Under the pieces are notes generated by a model. The model did no database searches. It saw only the letters and a list, made by a program, of their open reading frames with translations, and was not told the origin of the DNA. Both the position numbers and the translations under genes were made by a program. From NCBI GenBank assembly GCA_040398845.1, contig JBBATH010000014.1, positions 43,481 through 107,480 of the forward strand: a stretch of 64,000 nucleotides of DNA, given 5' to 3'. The DNA comes from WLND01 sp040398845. GTDB lineage: Bacteria > Actinomycetota > Actinomycetes > S36-B12. Positions 33,906-43,455 of this stretch are shown here, piece by piece (position 1 is the stretch's first letter; each line of letters begins with the position of its first letter).

Positions 33906-35129
33906 GTGATTGAGAATTCGACCACACCAGCCAATGACATGGCAGCATTTGTTCGATCGAGCCTCTCTCGCCGCCGCATCCTTCAGGCTGCAGGCATCGG
34001 TGGGGTGGCGCTGGCGGCCGCGGCGTGCGGCACCGGCGGCGACGATGCTGCATCCGCGACGAGCGCACCAAGCGCGGCAACGGCTGCTGACCTCTCTGAC
34101 ACCGACAAGGTCGCCAACTGGTCGAACTGGCCGCTCTACATTGACATTGACGAGGAGACCGGCAAACGTCCGTCCCTCGAGGCATTCCAAGCGGCCTCGG
34201 GCGTTGCCGTCACGTACACCGAGGACGTGAACGACAACAACGAGTTCTTCGCGAAGGTTCGCACGCAGCTTGAGCAGGGGCAGGACATCGGCCGTGACAT
34301 CGTCGTCCTCACAGACTGGATGGCGGCGCTGTGGATTGAAAACGGCTACGCCCAGAAGCTCGACAAGGCGATCATCCCGAACTCCGTGAACCTCATCCCC
34401 AAGTTGCAGGGCGTCTCCTTCGACCCGAATCGCGACTATTCACTGCCATGGCAGTCCGGGTTCGGTGCGCTCGGCTGGAACAAGGCGAAGCTGAAGGAGG
34501 CGACCGGAACGGACTCGATGTCGTCTGTCGACCAGCTCTTCGATCCCGCACTCAAGGGGCGCATCACTGTCCTCTCCGAGATGCGCGACACCATGGGGAT
34601 CATCATGGCGTGGCAGGGCAACGACCCGAGCAACTTCACCGAGGACCAGTTCAACCAGGCAATCGAAGCGCTCACCCAGCAGGTTGACAGTGGGCAGATC
34701 CGCCAGGTGACGGGTAACGACTACGCCGGTGCGCTCGAGAGCGGCGACGTCATTGCTGTCATTGGCTGGTCGGGCGACATGATTCAGCTCGGCGAGGATT
34801 TTGGGGTGGCGCTGCCGGAGACGGGAGGCATGCTTTGGACCGACAACATGCTCATCCCGGCCCTCGCCGCGCATAAGAAGAACGCAGATCTCATCATGAA
34901 CTACTACTACGACCCGAAGGTCGCAGCAGAGGTCGCCGCCTACGTGCAGTACATCTCCCCGGTGGCAGGTGCCAAGGAGGCCATGGCCGCCATCGACCCT
35001 GCCCTCGTCGATAACCAGTGGATCTTCCCCGACACCGCGACCCTCGACAATTCATTCGTGTTCATGACCCTCACCTCCGAGCAAGACGTTGCCTACCAGC
35101 GGGCGTTCCAGAAGGCGATCGGCAACTGA
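33906..35129 (+). CDS. Polyamine ABC transporter substrate-binding protein (PotD/PotF-like)
   Basis: Exported binding protein (407 residues) for putrescine/spermidine-type ligands. The N-terminus has a Tat-type motif (SRRRILQAAG) followed by a lipobox (AAAAC), so it is probably a Tat-exported lipoprotein. The mature domain has PotD landmarks: NWSNWPLYID, FFAKVRTQLEQGQDIGRD in parts, YSLPWQSGFGALGWN, VIAVIGWSGDM and GGMLWTDNMLIPA. GTG 33906 is preferred because AAGGGG lies five bases before it. First of a potDABC-like operon. Confidence 0.9.
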   Translation: MIENSTTPANDMAAFVRSSLSRRRILQAAGIGGVALAAAACGTGGDDAASATSAPSAATAADLSDTDKVANWSNWPLYIDIDEETGKRPSLEAFQAASGVAVTYTEDVNDNNEFFAKVRTQLEQGQDIGRDIVVLTDWMAALWIENGYAQKLDKAIIPNSVNLIPKLQGVSFDPNRDYSLPWQSGFGALGWNKAKLKEATGTDSMSSVDQLFDPALKGRITVLSEMRDTMGIIMAWQGNDPSNFTEDQFNQAIEALTQQVDSGQIRQVTGNDYAGALESGDVIAVIGWSGDMIQLGEDFGVALPETGGMLWTDNMLIPALAAHKKNADLIMNYYYDPKVAAEVAAYVQYISPVAGAKEAMAAIDPALVDNQWIFPDTATLDNSFVFMTLTSEQDVAYQRAFQKAIGN

Positions 35130-35130
35130 C

Positions 35131-36243
35131 GTGGGGCCAGCCAAGACCGAGCGCGTCGAGGACCTGCGCCTGGTGAACCTAACGAAGCGGTTCGGCGAGG
35201 TGGCAGCGGTCGACGACCTCACGCTCACGATCCCCGCCGGATCATTCTTCGCCCTCCTCGGAGCCTCAGGCTGTGGCAAGACCACGACTCTGCGCATGGT
35301 CGCAGGGCTGGAGGACCCGACTTCCGGCAGCATCAGCATCGGCGACAAGGACGTCACAAGTCTTCGTGCTTTCAAGCGCCCGGTGAATACGGTGTTCCAG
35401 TCCTATGCGCTGTTTCCGCACCTTGACATCTTCGAGAACGTCGCGTTCGGTCTTCGCCGCCGCGGAGTGAAGAACATCAAGCCGACAGTCGAGGCGATGC
35501 TTGAACTCGTCGAGTTGAGTCCGATGGCGAGGCGCAAACCCACGCAGTTGTCAGGTGGGCAGCAGCAGCGGGTCGCCGTGGCTCGAGCGCTCATCAACAA
35601 GCCCGATGTCCTGCTCCTTGACGAGCCGCTGGGGGCCCTTGACCTCAAGTTGCGAAGGCAGATGCAAATTGAGCTCAAGCGGATTCAGACCGAGGTGGGC
35701 ACCACGTTCGTGCACGTAACGCACGATCAGGAGGAGGCCATGACGATGGCCGACACCATCGCCGTGATGAATGCCGGTCGGATCGAGCAGATGGGCAGTC
35801 CGGCCGAGATTTACGAGTTCCCGCGCACGGTATTCGTCGCGAACTTCCTCGGTCAGTCGAACCTCATTGAGGGACGAGTGGCTGGGGCTGGGGCTGGGGA
35901 GATGCTCGATGTCGCGGCGCATGGCCGCAACTTCCGGGTACCTCGGGAGCGCAGTTCCGCCACGGGCGCATCGATCATTCTTGGTGTGCGCCCGGAAAAG
36001 ATGACCGTGCTCGACGCCCCGGACGCTGCGCGCGTGCCGGAAGGTCACAACGTTCTTTCCGGCCGCGTCACCGACGTCTCGTATACGGGAGTCTCGACCC
36101 AGTACCTGGTGAAGGCATCGTGGGGTCAGGAGATCATCGTCTTTGAGCAGAATGTCATCGTCGGTGATCGCTGCGAGGTCGGCGATGATGTCGTCGTACA
36201 TTGGTCACCGCAGAATTCCTTTGGCCTCGATGGAGGCGAGTAG
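35131..36243 (+). CDS. potA: Polyamine ABC transporter ATP-binding protein (PotA-like)
   Basis: ATPase of 370 residues: Walker A GASGCGKTT, Q-loop FQSYALFPH, signature LSGGQQQRVAVARAL, Walker B LLLDEPLGALD, switch HVTHDQEEAMTMADTIAVM, and a C-terminal TOBE/OB regulatory domain (about 240-370). GTG 35131 follows the binding-protein stop by one base; the longer frame from 35089 would overlap that gene. The order binding protein-ATPase-permease-permease is standard for spermidine/putrescine uptake systems. Confidence 0.93.
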   Translation: MGPAKTERVEDLRLVNLTKRFGEVAAVDDLTLTIPAGSFFALLGASGCGKTTTLRMVAGLEDPTSGSISIGDKDVTSLRAFKRPVNTVFQSYALFPHLDIFENVAFGLRRRGVKNIKPTVEAMLELVELSPMARRKPTQLSGGQQQRVAVARALINKPDVLLLDEPLGALDLKLRRQMQIELKRIQTEVGTTFVHVTHDQEEAMTMADTIAVMNAGRIEQMGSPAEIYEFPRTVFVANFLGQSNLIEGRVAGAGAGEMLDVAAHGRNFRVPRERSSATGASIILGVRPEKMTVLDAPDAARVPEGHNVLSGRVTDVSYTGVSTQYLVKASWGQEIIVFEQNVIVGDRCEVGDDVVVHWSPQNSFGLDGGE

Positions 36244-36248
36244 TACCG

Positions 36249-37142
36249 ATGGCTCCAGTCCTTCCTTCGGCTGCGTTAGCCCCTCCATCGACCGCTGCCC
36301 AGCGCAAGTCGCGTACCGGCTACCTGTTGCTATTCCCCGGCATGACCTGGCTAGCGGTGTTCTTCGCGATTCCCTTCGTCACGTTGTTCGTCACGAGCCT
36401 GCAGAGCCCGATCCCCGGCAAGACCGGGCGTTACCAACTCGGTCTCGAATTCGGAAACTACGCGACGGCCCTATCCGAATACTGGCCGGCATTCGTCAGG
36501 TCCTTCGCCTACGCGGGCATCGCGACCCTGCTCGCGCTCATCATCGGCTACCCGCTGGCCTACTTCATCGCATTCCGCTCGGGCCGTTGGCGGGGCCTCA
36601 TGCTCGTCCTCGTCATCGCACCCTCGTTCGCGTCGTTTCTTCTCCGCACCTACGCTTGGAAGACGATCCTCGCTGACGAGAGCCCGGTGACCTCATTTTT
36701 CAATGCGCTGCATCTCCTGCCGGATGGCCGAATCCTCAATACGAGCATTGCCGTCGTCGCGGGACTCACCTACAACTTCCTGCCCTTTATGGTCCTCCCG
36801 CTTTACGCCGCGTTGGAGAGGATCGATCCGCGGCTGATCGAGGCTGCGAATGACCTTTACGCGTCGCCGGCGACCGCATTTCGCAAAATCACCTGGCCGC
36901 TCTCGATGCCGGGCGTGGTAGCAGGAACCCTCCTCACCTTCATTCCGGCTTCTGGCGACTACATCAATGCCGAGCTCCTCGGATCGACGAAGGACCGAAT
37001 GGTGGGCAATGCGATCCAGACGAACTTCATCGAATTCCGTGACTATCCGACCGCGAGCGCCCTCTCCTTCGCTCTCATGGCGGCGATCCTCGTTCTGGTG
37101 TTCACCTACATACGCAGGGCCGGAACGGAGGACCTCGTCTGA
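36249..37142 (+). CDS. potB: Polyamine ABC transporter permease (PotB-like)
   Basis: Permease of 297 residues with about six hydrophobic segments, starting GYLLLFPGMTWLAVFFAIPFV (in parts) and with coupling loop IEAANDLYASPATAFRKITWPLSMPG. ATG 36249 lies five bases after the ATPase stop. The pair with the next gene forms the channel. The motif QSPIPGKTGRYQLGLEFGNY resembles PotB. Confidence 0.92.
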   Translation: MAPVLPSAALAPPSTAAQRKSRTGYLLLFPGMTWLAVFFAIPFVTLFVTSLQSPIPGKTGRYQLGLEFGNYATALSEYWPAFVRSFAYAGIATLLALIIGYPLAYFIAFRSGRWRGLMLVLVIAPSFASFLLRTYAWKTILADESPVTSFFNALHLLPDGRILNTSIAVVAGLTYNFLPFMVLPLYAALERIDPRLIEAANDLYASPATAFRKITWPLSMPGVVAGTLLTFIPASGDYINAELLGSTKDRMVGNAIQTNFIEFRDYPTASALSFALMAAILVLVFTYIRRAGTEDLV

Positions 37143-37939
37143 TGCGCTGGTTGCGACGCAATCTCATCACGATCATCGGCATTCTCGTGCTCATCTATCT
37201 GTTCATCCCAATTGCGGTCGTCACCGCCCTGAGTTTCAACAAGCCCGCGGGCAAGTTCAACCTTTCGTGGAATGAGTTGTCCTTTAACGCCTGGACGAAC
37301 CTTTGTGGAGTTCCCGGTGTCTGCTCATCATTCGTGACGAGCCTGGAGATCGGCCTAGTCTCGACACTCAGCGCAACACTCCTTGGGACGATGATCGCCT
37401 TCGCGCTCGTGCGCTACCGATTCCGGGGCCGAAGCACGACGAACCTCATCATCTTCCTGCCGATGGCGACTCCCGAGGTCGTCATGGGATCGAGCCTGCT
37501 CGCACTGTTCTTGAACCTGAGGTTCCCGCTCGGCAGCGTCACGGTTGCGATTGCGCACATCATGTTCATCATCTCGTTCGTCGTGGTCACCGTGAAGGCA
37601 CGGCTTCAAGGCCTTGACCCACGACTCGAGGAAGCGGCGCGCGATCTGTACGCGAGCCCGAGGGCCACCTTTCGGTACGTGACCTTCCCGCTCGTGCTAC
37701 CCGGCATCATTGGCGCGGCACTCCTCGGCTTCTCGCTCTCCTTCGATGACTTCATCATCAGTTTCTTCAATGCCGGCACCCTCGTCACCTTCCCGATTTA
37801 CATCTGGGGAGCGGCGCAGCGTGGCATTCCGCCGCAGGTGAACGCACTGGCGACCCTGGTGTTCGTCATCGCGCTTCTTATTGTTCTCACGAGCCAGTTT
37901 GTCCAGTACCGGCGTCGCAAGGCGCTGTCCGCCCTGTGA
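37142..37939 (+). CDS. potC: Polyamine ABC transporter permease (PotC-like)
   Basis: Second permease, 265 residues, about six membrane segments and coupling loop LEEAARDLYASPRATFRYVTFPLVLPG. SLSFDDFIISFFNAG is typical of PotC. It begins within the PotB stop (TGATG). RidA and an amine oxidase follow, tying uptake to oxidation. Confidence 0.92.
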   Translation: MRWLRRNLITIIGILVLIYLFIPIAVVTALSFNKPAGKFNLSWNELSFNAWTNLCGVPGVCSSFVTSLEIGLVSTLSATLLGTMIAFALVRYRFRGRSTTNLIIFLPMATPEVVMGSSLLALFLNLRFPLGSVTVAIAHIMFIISFVVVTVKARLQGLDPRLEEAARDLYASPRATFRYVTFPLVLPGIIGAALLGFSLSFDDFIISFFNAGTLVTFPIYIWGAAQRGIPPQVNALATLVFVIALLIVLTSQFVQYRRRKALSAL

Positions 37940-37997
37940 GCGCCTTTCCCACCCTCTCAACCCGCAGAATGGGGATCCGCATGTCGAAGGAGTACGC

Positions 37998-38387
37998 ATG
38001 GCTGCAGACCAATTGATCTCCAGCGGCGGGCCGTGGGAGTCGGTCATCGGCTACTCGCGGGCGACCGTTGCCGGCGACTACGTCCACGTCTCGGGCACCA
38101 CCGCGACTGTTGGGGGAGTCCTCCAGCACTCAGGTGACGCGTACAACCAGACACTCACTGCGTTCTCGATCATTGCGGAGGCGCTGGCCCAGGCTGGTAT
38201 GTCCCTCGATGATGTTGTGCGCACTCGCGTTTTCCTCGCGAATGCAGCCGATATGGATGACGTCGGTCGAGCCCATGGTGAGCTGTTCGGCGAGATCCGG
38301 CCGGCGGCTACCATGCTCGCGGGGCTGCAATTCATTGATACGGACATGCTGGTGGAGATTGAGGCGGACGCCTACCGCCGGTCGTAG
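37998..38387 (+). CDS. ridA: RidA family (YjgF/YER057c) enamine/imine deaminase
   Basis: A 129-residue RidA-type protein that hydrolyses reactive imines or enamines. Seen: GYSRATVAGDYVHVSGTT, NQTLTAFSIIAEALAQAGMSLDDVVRTRVF in parts, and RPAATMLAGL, where the Arg of this motif binds the substrate carboxylate. ATG 37998 is set by AAGGAG five bases before it. Its place next to a flavin amine oxidase, whose product is an imine, is a sensible functional pairing. Confidence 0.9.
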   Translation: MAADQLISSGGPWESVIGYSRATVAGDYVHVSGTTATVGGVLQHSGDAYNQTLTAFSIIAEALAQAGMSLDDVVRTRVFLANAADMDDVGRAHGELFGEIRPAATMLAGLQFIDTDMLVEIEADAYRRS

Positions 38388-38490
38388 CGTGCTTGGCCCT
38401 GTTTCGCAGGCTTGAGGTTTCGAAGGGATTGGTGGGACGTCGGAGTGCCGGCTCCGGCTTCATCTCGCCGCCGACCTCGAAAGGCCTCCC

Positions 38491-39906
38491 ATGCTCTTCT
38501 CCAGTAGTCCGGGCAGCGTCGCCCAGCAGTCCCTCATCGGGCTGCGCACCGCCATCTTCTGGCTCGACACTCCCGTGAGGCCAGAGCCGCTGCCACCGCT
38601 CGCAGCGGACCTCAGTTGCGAACTGCTGGTGATCGGCGGCGGATTCAGTGGTCTTTGGACCGCACTGTTGGCAAAGCAGCGCGAACCTGCGCGCGATATT
38701 GTCCTCGTTGAGGGCGGCCGGATCGCCGATGGCGCGAGCGGGCGCAATGGTGGGTTCGTCTCACCCTCGCTCACCCACGGGATTTCGAATGGATCCGAGC
38801 GCTGGCCAGACGAGATGCCGGAGTTGCTTCGTCTTGGACATGCAAACCTTGACGCGATCGAGTCCGCGATCGAGTCGTTTGGTATCGACTGTGGATTCAG
38901 GCGCGCGGATGAAGTCACTGCAGCCATCCAAGAGCATCAGGTGGCAGACCTGCTTCGAACTGCGGCCACCGCGCGGGCCCTTGGCGAGCCCGTCGAAGTG
39001 CTTGACGCTGAGGCCGTTCGGTCACGGGTCCGCTCGGCGAGTTTTCTGGGGGCGATTGCAGAGCCGGGCATCGGACTTGTAGATCCGGCACGGCTGGCGT
39101 GGGGGCTCCTGCGGGCCTGCCGATCGCTGGGAGTTCGCGTGTTCGAGGGCACACCGGTCGTGTCGCTCGGTCGAGAAGGGGCATTGATGTCGGCATCGAC
39201 GCCGACCGCATGCGTGACCGCGGAGCGCGTAGCTATGGCAACAAACGCGTATCCGCCGCTCCTGAAGCGGGTCAGCCACTACGTCGTGCCCGTGTACGAC
39301 TACGTCCTCATGAGCGAGCCGCTCACCGTCGAGCAATGGGTGGCCATTGGCTGGGATGGCCGCGAGGGCATGAGCGATGCCGGGAACCAGTTCCACTACT
39401 ACCGCACGACCGACGACGGCCGGATTCTTTGGGGTGGATACGACGCGATCTACCATCGAGGCAATGGCTTCGGAGTCGCGCACGAGGTCGATCACGCAGC
39501 CTTTGCCCGGCTTGCCGAGCACTTCTTCCAGACCTTTCCTGCGCTGGAGGGGCTTTCGTTCACGCATGGTTGGGGAGGGGCGATCGATACCTGCTCGCGG
39601 TTCAGTCCCTTCTGGGGCACGGCGCATGGTGGCCGAACCGCATATGTCGCCGGCTATACCGGGCTCGGGGTGGGATCGTCGCGGTTTGGGGCCGAGGTCA
39701 TGCTCGATCTGCTCGATGGCCAGGATACTGAGCGCACAACCCTCAGCATGGTTCGCAGCAGACCGTTGCCCTTTCCTCCTGAACCACTGAGATCCCTCGG
39801 AATCAACTGGACGACGCGTTCACTCGCGGCCGCTGATCGAGAGGGGGGCCGACGAAATCTGTGGCTAAGGGCGTTGGATCGGCTCGGGCTCGGGTTCGAC
39901 TCCTAG
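38491..39906 (+). CDS. FAD-dependent amine oxidoreductase (DAO family, PuuB-like), second copy
   Basis: Flavoprotein of 471 residues: LLVIGGGFSGLWTALLA, the GASGRNGGFVSPS block, Y-H-Y-Y region FHYYRTTDDGRILWGGYDA, and C-terminal GYTGLGVGSSRFGAEV. It resembles gamma-glutamylputrescine oxidase-like proteins and differs clearly from the copy at 16742, so the two probably act on different amines. It follows potABCD and ridA and precedes the ureohydrolase. No gamma-glutamylputrescine synthetase is in the window, so free polyamine or a product made elsewhere would be the substrate. Confidence 0.85.
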   Translation: MLFSSSPGSVAQQSLIGLRTAIFWLDTPVRPEPLPPLAADLSCELLVIGGGFSGLWTALLAKQREPARDIVLVEGGRIADGASGRNGGFVSPSLTHGISNGSERWPDEMPELLRLGHANLDAIESAIESFGIDCGFRRADEVTAAIQEHQVADLLRTAATARALGEPVEVLDAEAVRSRVRSASFLGAIAEPGIGLVDPARLAWGLLRACRSLGVRVFEGTPVVSLGREGALMSASTPTACVTAERVAMATNAYPPLLKRVSHYVVPVYDYVLMSEPLTVEQWVAIGWDGREGMSDAGNQFHYYRTTDDGRILWGGYDAIYHRGNGFGVAHEVDHAAFARLAEHFFQTFPALEGLSFTHGWGGAIDTCSRFSPFWGTAHGGRTAYVAGYTGLGVGSSRFGAEVMLDLLDGQDTERTTLSMVRSRPLPFPPEPLRSLGINWTTRSLAAADREGGRRNLWLRALDRLGLGFDS

Positions 39907-39949
39907 TGGCGGGCGCCTTAAACTCTGCGTCGAAAGGTTAGGGTCGGGT

Positions 39950-40975
39950 ATGACCCGCTACGGCTCCCAATTCGGTCCAGATCTCACCTTCCTCGGCGTT
40001 GACCGTTGCGATCTTGACGATCCGTCGAGCTTTGCAGATGCCGACGTCATCATCGTTGGTGCGCCGTTCGATGGAGGCACGTCCTACCGGAGCGGGGCTC
40101 GACTAGGACCTGGTGCGATGCGTTCGACGTGCTATCTGGCCCATGACGGATCTCGACCGTCGCTCGCGATGCGCGTTGATGGTCTGCGAGACATTCGAGT
40201 TGTTGATGCGGGGGATGTCGAAATGTTCAGTGGCGATGCCGCCCGGTCCTGCGCCGATCTTGAGGCTGTTATCGAGCGCGTCGCCGGCAGCGGTGCGATC
40301 CCGCTCGTCCTGGGTGGTGATCACACGATCACCTGGCCCGATGTCACTGGTGTCGCGCGGGCGCGGGGCTGGGGGCGGGTCGCGGTTATCCACTTCGACG
40401 CGCATGCTGACACTGGTGACATCGAGTTCGGATCGCTCATCGGCCACGGCCAACCGATGCGTCGTCTCATCGAGTCCGGGGCGGCGCGGGGTGATCGATT
40501 TCTGCAGATCGGCTTGCGCGGCTACTGGCCGCCGCCCGAGACCCTCGAATGGATGGCCGAGCAGGGCATGCGCTCCTACGAGATGACTGAAATCGTCGCT
40601 CGGGGCCTTGACGAGGTCCTCACTGAGTCCTTCGCGATTGCCATGGATGACTGTGACGGTGTCTTCCTCAGCGTCGACATCGACGTATGTGATCCGGGGC
40701 ATGCGCCAGGCACCGGTACGCCTGAACCGGGCGGTCTCAGCGCTCGGGAGCTTCTTGATGCAGTGCGCCGCATCTGCTACGAACTGCCAGTCCTCGGCAT
40801 GGATGTCGTCGAGGTGTCACCGCCATACGACCATGCCGACATCACCGTGCTCCTCGGGAACCGCGTGGTACTCGAGGCTTTATCGGCTATTGCCCGCAGG
40901 CGCAAGGACGAGCGCGACGGGACCACGTGGGATCCCCGGCAGCCCCTTCTGGCGGACCGCATCCCCGGGGAGTAG
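39950..40975 (+). CDS. Agmatinase/ureohydrolase family protein
   Basis: Manganese hydrolase of the arginase superfamily, 341 residues, releasing urea from a guanidino compound. Metal ligands are visible in LGGDHTITWP, HFDAHADTGD and SVDIDVCDPGHAPGTGTPEPGG. The sequence suits agmatinase or guanidinobutyrase/guanidinopropionase. In this context agmatine to putrescine or guanidinobutyrate to GABA would both feed local pathways. Substrate not decidable here. Confidence 0.88.
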   Translation: MTRYGSQFGPDLTFLGVDRCDLDDPSSFADADVIIVGAPFDGGTSYRSGARLGPGAMRSTCYLAHDGSRPSLAMRVDGLRDIRVVDAGDVEMFSGDAARSCADLEAVIERVAGSGAIPLVLGGDHTITWPDVTGVARARGWGRVAVIHFDAHADTGDIEFGSLIGHGQPMRRLIESGAARGDRFLQIGLRGYWPPPETLEWMAEQGMRSYEMTEIVARGLDEVLTESFAIAMDDCDGVFLSVDIDVCDPGHAPGTGTPEPGGLSARELLDAVRRICYELPVLGMDVVEVSPPYDHADITVLLGNRVVLEALSAIARRRKDERDGTTWDPRQPLLADRIPGE

Positions 40976-41058
40976 GGAACACTCGGGGGCACACGAACCG
41001 CTATCGGTGATTGGCCGTTGTGCAGCGGAGGCTGCCAAACATGTGGGAACCTGCGGCC

Positions 41059-42537
41059 ATGTCTGAATTGTCGTACGTAAGCGCGACCGAACTCGCTCGT
41101 CGAATCGCCGATCGGGAGATATCACCCGTTGAGGTTGTGGACGATGCCATCTCGCGGATCAAGGTTCGGAACCCATCCCTGAATGCCATCGTCTACGAAG
41201 GGTTCGAGGAGGCGCGAAACTCGGCGGCAATTGCAGAGCAGGAGGTGGTGCGAGGTGAAGTACTCGGACCGCTGCACGGGGTGCCAACGCTCATCAAGGA
41301 CCTTTTCGACTTCAAGCCGGGGTGGCCAGCGACGTTTGGCGGCATTCCTTCCCTGCGGGAGCGCGTCGTTGACGCGGCGTGCACCTTCACTCAGCGAATT
41401 GAGGCTGCAGGCGCGATAGTTCTTGGCAAGACGAACAGTCCGATCATGGGTTTTCGCGGCACATGTGACAATCCCACCTTTGGTCCCACATGCAATCCAT
41501 TCGACTCGCGAAGGAACTCAGGGGGATCCTCGGGAGGAAGCGCCGCTGCAGTGGCTGATGGGCTCGTTCCATTTGCGGAGGGAACCGATGGAGGCGGCTC
41601 GATTCGGATCCCCTCCGCTTGGTGCGGGACGTTTGGTTACCAACCCTCATTCGGGCGAGTTCCCTCAGTGGTACGACCCAATGCATTTGGAAACATGATG
41701 CCTTTTCTTTATGAGGGCCCAATTTCGAGAACGGTGGAGGATGCCGTGCTCGTTCTCAATACACTGAGCGACTTCGACGGAAGGGACCCGTTTAGCCGCG
41801 GATCGACTCCCGTGACGGTTGGTCGAGCAACGTCATTTGCTGGATTGAGGATTGGCTTCAGCCCCAATTTAGGGATCTTTCCCGTTGAAGGGAAGATTCG
41901 TGCAAGCGTCCTGCGGGCGGTGGAAATGGTCGAAGTCAACGCGGGCCAGGTTGTGAGCATCGACCCCGGCCTCACGTACAGCCAGGAGGAACTGAGCGAC
42001 CTGTGGTGCAGGCAGATCATGATTGCCAACGTCGGGGTCATTGAGTCGATGCGGGAGGCAGGAGCGGACCTCCTCGCTGATAACCAAGACGCCATGCCCG
42101 AGGCCTACCTGCGTTGGGTGGATTATGCGCGCCGGATGACATTGCCGGAGTTGATTGCTGATTTTTCGATGCGGTCGACGGTCCTAGATGCCTTTTCGAG
42201 AGTCTTTGCATCGGTGGATATTCTGCTATCTCCAACCGTTGCGGCGATGCCCGTGCTGAACGATGCTACGCGGGGGGAGACCTTCGGCCCCAGCGTCATC
42301 GAGGGAGTATCGGTCGATCCGTCAATTGGCTGGTGCATGACCTACCTCACCAATTTCACCGGACACCCCGCCGCGTCAATTCCCGTGGGTCTGGCCGATG
42401 GATTGCCCGTGGGCATGCAAGTGATCGGATCCCGATTCGGGGATGCAGACGTCCTCAACTTCTGTGCGGCCTTTGAGCAGATCAGTCCGTGGACGGGTAT
42501 CTACGACACCTGCCGTGCCCGGTCGCTTGGGGCATGA
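41059..42537 (+). CDS. Amidase signature family amidase
   Basis: Amidase of 492 residues with the Ser-cisSer-Lys triad region: Lys in VPTLIKDLFDF, cis-Ser in NSGGSSGGSAAA and the nucleophile in DGGGSIRIPSAWCG. The substrate is unknown; genes of this family include aryl, acyl and aminoamide hydrolases. It is followed by an IclR regulator on the same strand. The start is uncertain: ATG 41059 fits the family N-terminus (SELSYVSATELARRI), ATGs at 41041 and 41011 are possible. G+C is visibly lower than in the core genes. Confidence 0.88.
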   Translation: MSELSYVSATELARRIADREISPVEVVDDAISRIKVRNPSLNAIVYEGFEEARNSAAIAEQEVVRGEVLGPLHGVPTLIKDLFDFKPGWPATFGGIPSLRERVVDAACTFTQRIEAAGAIVLGKTNSPIMGFRGTCDNPTFGPTCNPFDSRRNSGGSSGGSAAAVADGLVPFAEGTDGGGSIRIPSAWCGTFGYQPSFGRVPSVVRPNAFGNMMPFLYEGPISRTVEDAVLVLNTLSDFDGRDPFSRGSTPVTVGRATSFAGLRIGFSPNLGIFPVEGKIRASVLRAVEMVEVNAGQVVSIDPGLTYSQEELSDLWCRQIMIANVGVIESMREAGADLLADNQDAMPEAYLRWVDYARRMTLPELIADFSMRSTVLDAFSRVFASVDILLSPTVAAMPVLNDATRGETFGPSVIEGVSVDPSIGWCMTYLTNFTGHPAASIPVGLADGLPVGMQVIGSRFGDADVLNFCAAFEQISPWTGIYDTCRARSLGA

Positions 42538-42628
42538 GCGTGCCTGCAACCGGAGATTTACTGCGGTCCATTGCCGCTTAACTCGGCTAGCATGTTGGTC
42601 AATCGATTCGAGAGGTTCGTGGCACCCG

Positions 42629-43444
42629 GTGAATGCGCTGTCCAAATCAGCAACGAACGGCAGCGGCATTGATGGGTCGACCCGCTCGTTACTGAGGGCG
42701 GTGCTCCTCCTCCAAGTCGTGGGCGTTCGTGCACAAAAGCCGCTTCGATTGGCAGAGATCGTGCAAGAGTCCGGACTTCCGAAAACGACGTGCCACCGAC
42801 TCCTGGGCGTGCTGTGTGATGAGGCGATGCTGAGAATGGATGAGATGGGCCGGTACGGTCCAGGACCGATGCTTTTGGCAATGGGGATGAACTTTCTACG
42901 ACAGACCGATGTCAAGGAAATTGCGCATCCGGCAATGTTGGAATTGACCAACCAGACGGGGGAGACGACGCACTTGGGGATTCTTCACTTCCCTTGGGTC
43001 GTCTACATTGACAAGGTCGAGAGCCCACATGCTGTGCGCATGCACAGTCAAATTGGCGCCATGAACCCGATTTATAGAACTGGACTAGGCAAGGCCTTGC
43101 TCGCCTTCTCGGCTGATGCGCTCATCAATGACGTGTGCTCGTCGCCGCTTGAGGCCACGACCCGTTTCTCAATCACCGATGGTGACGCTCTTCGGGCAGA
43201 CCTCGCACTCACACGCGAGCGCGGGTACTCGGTCGATGATGTTGAGAATGAGGACGGTATTCGCTGCATAGGGGCGCCTATCTTCGGTCACGATGGCAGG
43301 CCCGTGGCTGCTGTGAGCTTGGCAGGTCCGGATACGCGAATAACGCTTTCGGTGGCCCATGAGTTGGGCCCGGTACTCGTTGCCGTAACTCGAGGAATTT
43401 CTCGCCAATTGGGCTACCGAGGCGCTGGCGGATCTGTGGAATGA
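42629..43444 (+). CDS. IclR-family transcriptional regulator
   Basis: Regulator of 271 residues with N-terminal winged helix (SLLRAVLLLQVVG, RLAEIVQESGLPKTTCHRLLGVL in parts) and IclR effector domain (THLGILHFPWVVYIDKVES in parts, NPIYRTGLGKALLAF, GIRCIGAPIFGHDGRPVAAVSLAGP in parts). The frame is open back to 42443, inside the amidase gene, but GTG 42629 gives the usual length. It may control the amidase or the downstream sugar-acid operon; neither is shown. Confidence 0.87.
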   Translation: MNALSKSATNGSGIDGSTRSLLRAVLLLQVVGVRAQKPLRLAEIVQESGLPKTTCHRLLGVLCDEAMLRMDEMGRYGPGPMLLAMGMNFLRQTDVKEIAHPAMLELTNQTGETTHLGILHFPWVVYIDKVESPHAVRMHSQIGAMNPIYRTGLGKALLAFSADALINDVCSSPLEATTRFSITDGDALRADLALTRERGYSVDDVENEDGIRCIGAPIFGHDGRPVAAVSLAGPDTRITLSVAHELGPVLVAVTRGISRQLGYRGAGGSVE

Positions 43445-43455
43445 GTCGCTAGCGC

